The notes under the pieces: model-generated | Told to the model about the DNA's origin: nothing | Seen by the model: only the letters and a program-made list of their open reading frames with translations | Database searches by the model: none | Shown here: positions 24,350 to 26,650 of the stretch, piece after piece | Position numbering within the stretch: the first letter of the stretch is position 1 | How the letters are laid out: every line of letters starts with the position of its first letter | NCBI GenBank assembly: GCA_035656655.1 | Contig: DASRSE010000139.1 | Span: 1 to 26,650 of the forward strand | Reading direction: 5' to 3' | DNA length: 26,650 bases | From: DASRSE01 sp035656655 | GTDB taxonomy: Bacteria; Planctomycetota; Planctomycetia; Pirellulales; DASRSE01 | Made by a program: the position numbers and the translations under genes

Positions 24350-24410
24350 CGGTCTGTTAAAGAGTCTCCAACCGAGTCGAAACGGCCGCTCTACGCGGCC
24401 CCTGGAATCC

Positions 24411-25058
24411 ATGATCGCGGTCCAAAACCTCTCGCTGCGGCAAGGCGCGTTCGCGCTCGAGCAAATTTCGTTTGAAATCCTCCCTGGCGAGTACGCGGTG
24501 CTGATGGGGCGCACCGGCAGCGGCAAGACGTCGATCTTGGAAGCGATCTGCGGCTTGCGGCCGATTTCCGGCGGCCAAATCCGGCTCGCGGACCGCGATG
24601 TGACGGCGTGGAAGCCGGCTCAGCGCGGAATCGGCTATGTGCCCCAGGATCGGAGCTTATTTTCCACTTTAACTGTCCGCGCGAATCTGGCCTTTGCGCT
24701 CGAAGTCCGCCGGTGGAAGCGGGCCGAGATCGACCGCCGCGTGGATGAACTGGCGGAATTGCTCGGACTAGGAGCCTTGCTCGAGCGCTTGCCCGGAGGA
24801 CTGAGCGGCGGCGAGGCCCAGCGTGTCGCCCTGGGCCGCGCCTTGGCCATGCGCCCGAGCTTGATGCTCTTGGACGAGCCATTGACCGCGCTCGATCAGG
24901 AAACCCGCGAAGAAATGCTCGAACTCCTGGCGAACGTGCACCGGCAGACAGGTTTGACCGCGCTCCACGTGACGCACCATCCGGGCGATGCCGACCGGCT
25001 GGCGGATCGGCGCTTTGTGCTGCAAAATGGTACGATCGCTTCCACCTTGCGGACTTAG
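24411..25058 (+). CDS. modC: ModC-like ABC ATPase without C-terminal TOBE domain
   Basis: The 215-residue ATPase has Walker A GRTGSGKTS (33-41), Q-loop Gln79 in YVPQDRSLF, signature LSGGEAQRV (131-139), Walker B LMLLDEP (151-157) and switch His189 in VTHHPGDA. It is the partner of the ModB-like permease. True ModC usually has about 350 residues with a molybdate-sensing TOBE domain at the end; here the protein stops right after the ATPase fold, so feedback by bound oxyanion is not expected through this subunit. The ATG at 24411 is the natural start. The MoaD-like gene begins 97 bases downstream. Confidence 0.9.
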   Translation: MIAVQNLSLRQGAFALEQISFEILPGEYAVLMGRTGSGKTSILEAICGLRPISGGQIRLADRDVTAWKPAQRGIGYVPQDRSLFSTLTVRANLAFALEVRRWKRAEIDRRVDELAELLGLGALLERLPGGLSGGEAQRVALGRALAMRPSLMLLDEPLTALDQETREEMLELLANVHRQTGLTALHVTHHPGDADRLADRRFVLQNGTIASTLRT

Positions 25059-25155
25059 CAAGCCTTTTGAACAACGCCTTCTGGGTAATTCTTATTCTGT
25101 CCATGTGCCGAGCGCGGTTTCGCGGCTCGCAAATGATTCGGAAACGGCTTCGCCC

Positions 25156-25434
25156 ATGCTGACTGTGCAGATTCAATATTCGGCCCAGGCTCGCCAAGCG
25201 GCAGGCATTTCCCAGGAGAGCATCACTCTGGCCGCAGCGGCCGTGGTGCTCGATTTGTTGCGAGCGATCAGCGAGGCGCGGCCAGCGTTGCGGCCGATTC
25301 TCTGGAATGCGGAGGGCCAGCCGCAAAGCTCGACCTTGCTGTTTGTGAACGATGTCCAAGTCCGCGCGGAGGCTTCGCCGCCGCTGCGCTCGGGCGACGT
25401 TTTAACTATTCTGCCGCCGATTGCCGGCGGCTGA
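25156..25434 (+). CDS. moaD: MoaD/ThiS-like ubiquitin-fold sulfur carrier
   Basis: The 92-residue product has the beta-grasp pattern of MoaD: MLTVQIQYSAQARQAAG at the start, LLFVNDVQVRAE in the middle and LRSGDVLTILPPIAGG at the end. The C-terminal Gly-Gly is the site that an E1-like enzyme adenylates and then converts to a thiocarboxylate, which gives sulfur to molybdopterin or thiamine precursors. The start at 25156 is chosen by fit with the family; the frame is open much further upstream but without content. It is followed by the E1-like gene after 16 bases, which supports a functional pair. MoaD is more likely than ThiS because of the neighbouring ModABC-like genes. Confidence 0.9.
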   Translation: MLTVQIQYSAQARQAAGISQESITLAAAAVVLDLLRAISEARPALRPILWNAEGQPQSSTLLFVNDVQVRAEASPPLRSGDVLTILPPIAGG

Positions 25435-25450
25435 GCCGCGTCCTCGAACC

Positions 25451-26203
25451 ATGCATGACCACGAACTGACCAGCGAAGAACAGGCGACCTACGCTTGGCA
25501 AATGAGCATTCCAGATTTTGGCGCGGCAGGACAGCGGAAGCTGAAGGGGGCCAGCGTGCTGATTTCGCGGTGCGGGGGCGTCGGCGGAACTGCGGCCTAT
25601 TTTCTGGCGGCCGCCGGCATTGGTAAGTTGGTATTGGCACATGGGGGCGAAGTCCGCGCCGACGACCTGAATCGGCAGTTGCTCATGACCCATGCTTGGC
25701 TCGGTAAGCCGCGAGTCGAATCGGCACGCCGCCGCTTACAAGAGCTGAATCCGCGGTTGGAAATCGAAGCCGTCCCGGAGAACATCTCCGCCGCCAACGT
25801 CGCGGCGCTCATGCAAAAGGTCGATCTGACGCTCGATGCGGCACCCCTCTTCAGCGAGCGATTGCGGTTGAATCGCGAGGCGGTCGCGCAGCGCAAGCCG
25901 CTGGTTGAATGCGCCATGTTTGAGCTCGAAGCGCAACTGACCGTCGTGCTGCCAGGCCGCAGCGCCTGTCTCGCTTGTCTCTACCCTCAGGAACCGCCGA
26001 GTTGGAAACGGCAGTTTCCTGTCATGGGCGCCGTGGCAGGCATGATCGGCGCGCTCGGCGCGATGGAGGCGATCAAGTTGATTTCAGGGCTGGGCGAACC
26101 GCTCGTGGGCAAGCTGCTGTTATGCGACCTGCGCTCCATGCAGTTTCGGACCGTGAGCTTGTCGCGGTCGGAAACCTGCGCTGTCTGCGGCGCGGTGAAG
26201 TAA
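25451..26203 (+). CDS. Divergent HesA/MoeB/ThiF-type E1-like protein
   Basis: The 250-residue product has the E1 fold: ATP-binding glycine loop SRCGGVGGTAAYFLAAAGIGKLV at about 39-61, DDLNRQLLMTHAWLGKPRV at 71-89, and two zinc CxxC pairs, C173-LA-C176 and C243-AV-C246. Such proteins adenylate the C-terminal Gly of MoaD/ThiS. Several residues of the E. coli MoeB ATP site look replaced here: Trp16 for the Arg of the RY-x-RQ start, HGGEV (64-68) for the D-x-D-x-V acidic strand, and Pro132 for the catalytic Asp in DCTDN. The start 25451 is chosen because the family begins near MHDHELTSEE; a TTG at 25421 in the previous gene is rejected. Whether it is an active enzyme or a divergent subclass cannot be told by eye. 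Confidence 0.9.
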   Translation: MHDHELTSEEQATYAWQMSIPDFGAAGQRKLKGASVLISRCGGVGGTAAYFLAAAGIGKLVLAHGGEVRADDLNRQLLMTHAWLGKPRVESARRRLQELNPRLEIEAVPENISAANVAALMQKVDLTLDAAPLFSERLRLNREAVAQRKPLVECAMFELEAQLTVVLPGRSACLACLYPQEPPSWKRQFPVMGAVAGMIGALGAMEAIKLISGLGEPLVGKLLLCDLRSMQFRTVSLSRSETCAVCGAVK

Positions 26204-26212
26204 CAGTGCGGC

Positions 26213-26292
26213 GAAACAACGATGCGCTGAAACAACGATGCGCTCAAACAACGATGCGCTGAAACTACGATGCGATGAAACTACGATGTGCC
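26213..26292. repeat. Five 16-bp tandem repeats after the E1-like gene
   Basis: Units start at 26213, 26229, 26245, 26261 and 26277 on the pattern GAAACAACGATGCGCT. The first two are identical, the third differs by one base, and the last two by two and four bases. There are no spacers, so it is not a CRISPR array. It begins 10 bases after the stop codon. Confidence 0.88.
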
Positions 26293-26343
26293 AAGGTCAT
26301 CTGGCAACCGTATGGCGAGCGTGAATCGTATCTGCGCAAGCCA

Positions 26344-26390
26344 TTTGTAGGGTGGCGACCAACTCGCGCAGCGAGCGCAGGCTCACCAAC
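26344..26390. repeat. 47-bp direct repeat, copy 1 (TTTGTAGGGTGG..)
   Basis: It matches 26565-26611 at 43 of 47 positions, all differences being transitions. It contains a CTCGC-GCA-GCGAG hairpin, and its first bases (TGTAGGGTGG) are the reverse complement of the CCACCCTACA at 26538-26547. Confidence 0.8.
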
Positions 26391-26564
26391 ACCGCGCCGT
26401 GCGCCGCCGTGCGACGTCCGAGCAGCGAGTCGTCACCGGCGCGACCGCACGGTGCTAGCGCGCAGCAGCCTGACGTGCCGTGCGGCGACGCCATGCCGAA
26501 AGGTGGTGGACCCGCACGCGGCTCCGCCGCGCTTGTCCCACCCTACATTCGCCGCGTGACTTGA

Positions 26565-26611
26565 TTTGTAGGGCGGCGACCAGCTCGCGCGGCGAGCGCA
26601 GGCCCACCAAC
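26565..26611. repeat. 47-bp direct repeat, copy 2 (TTTGTAGGGCGG..)
   Basis: Second copy of the repeat at 26344. The window ends soon after, so whether it is one end of a larger hairpin element cannot be seen. Confidence 0.78.
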
Positions 26612-26650
26612 GCGTGGCGTGCGCAACCGGAGGCCGCAGTGCGCAGTCTG

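Larger units (their letters stand above)
26204..26650. other. Repeat-only end region, no gene seen
   Basis: These 447 bases hold a 16-bp tandem array and two 47-bp direct repeats with a partial inverted partner, listed separately. Short open frames crossing it are Arg/Ala/Pro-rich chance frames. Confidence 0.55.

Noticed and set aside
26213..26292. Possible CRISPR array
   Set aside because: Units are contiguous 16-bp tandem repeats without spacers, and no cas genes are present.

Overview
The window looks like a chromosomal segment of a high-GC planctomycete, probably of the Pirellulales/Pirellula-Gemmata type. This rests on protein style only: a long exported PQQ-propeller protein with an internal Rossmann domain and a malectin-like end, a very large membrane-anchored coiled-coil protein, a GxxExxY protein, few clear Shine-Dalgarno sites, and many dispersed hairpin repeats. 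No rRNA or tRNA gene was found, so the taxonomy is an inference.

Region 1 (1-3395) is an iron-sulfur cluster assembly cluster: the 3' end of sufB, sufD, a small Rieske ferredoxin and a SufT/MIP18-type DUF59 protein. Region 2 (3396-5346) holds a 46-bp tandem repeat, a convergent OB-HD 3'-5' exonuclease of the YhaM type and a divergent VOC/glyoxalase-fold protein. Region 3 (5347-10603) has repeat-rich intergenic DNA, a 1206-aa DUF4175-like membrane coiled-coil protein and an exported low-complexity partner.

Region 4 (10604-12073) is the most accessory-looking part. It is AT-richer, carries two tandem paralogous small genes of unknown function, and is bracketed by two near-identical ~160-bp direct repeats, each containing a 27-bp-arm hairpin. 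Region 5 (12074-14293) has a class I methyltransferase, a DUF2892-SRPBCC membrane protein in divergent orientation, and a frameshifted GxxExxY gene bracketed by 34-bp imperfect inverted repeats.

Region 6 (14625-26203) is a tightly packed run of nine plus-strand genes, likely one transcription unit: exported PQQ-propeller/Rossmann/malectin protein; exported membrane-tethered protein of a planctomycete-type family; MacB/LolC-like ABC permease and its ATPase; a double (fused) ModA-like binding protein; ModB permease; ModC-like ATPase; a MoaD-like ubiquitin-fold protein; and a divergent HesA/MoeB/ThiF-like E1 protein. Paired Cys (C-x-C) motifs recur in the first three periplasm-facing proteins, and the second ModA-like lobe has Cys where Ser normally lies in the oxyanion pocket. 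Taken together this is the best candidate for an undescribed system, perhaps uptake or handling of a metal or oxyanion coupled to a sulfur-carrier pathway; the function is inferred, not shown. The last 450 bases are repeats only.
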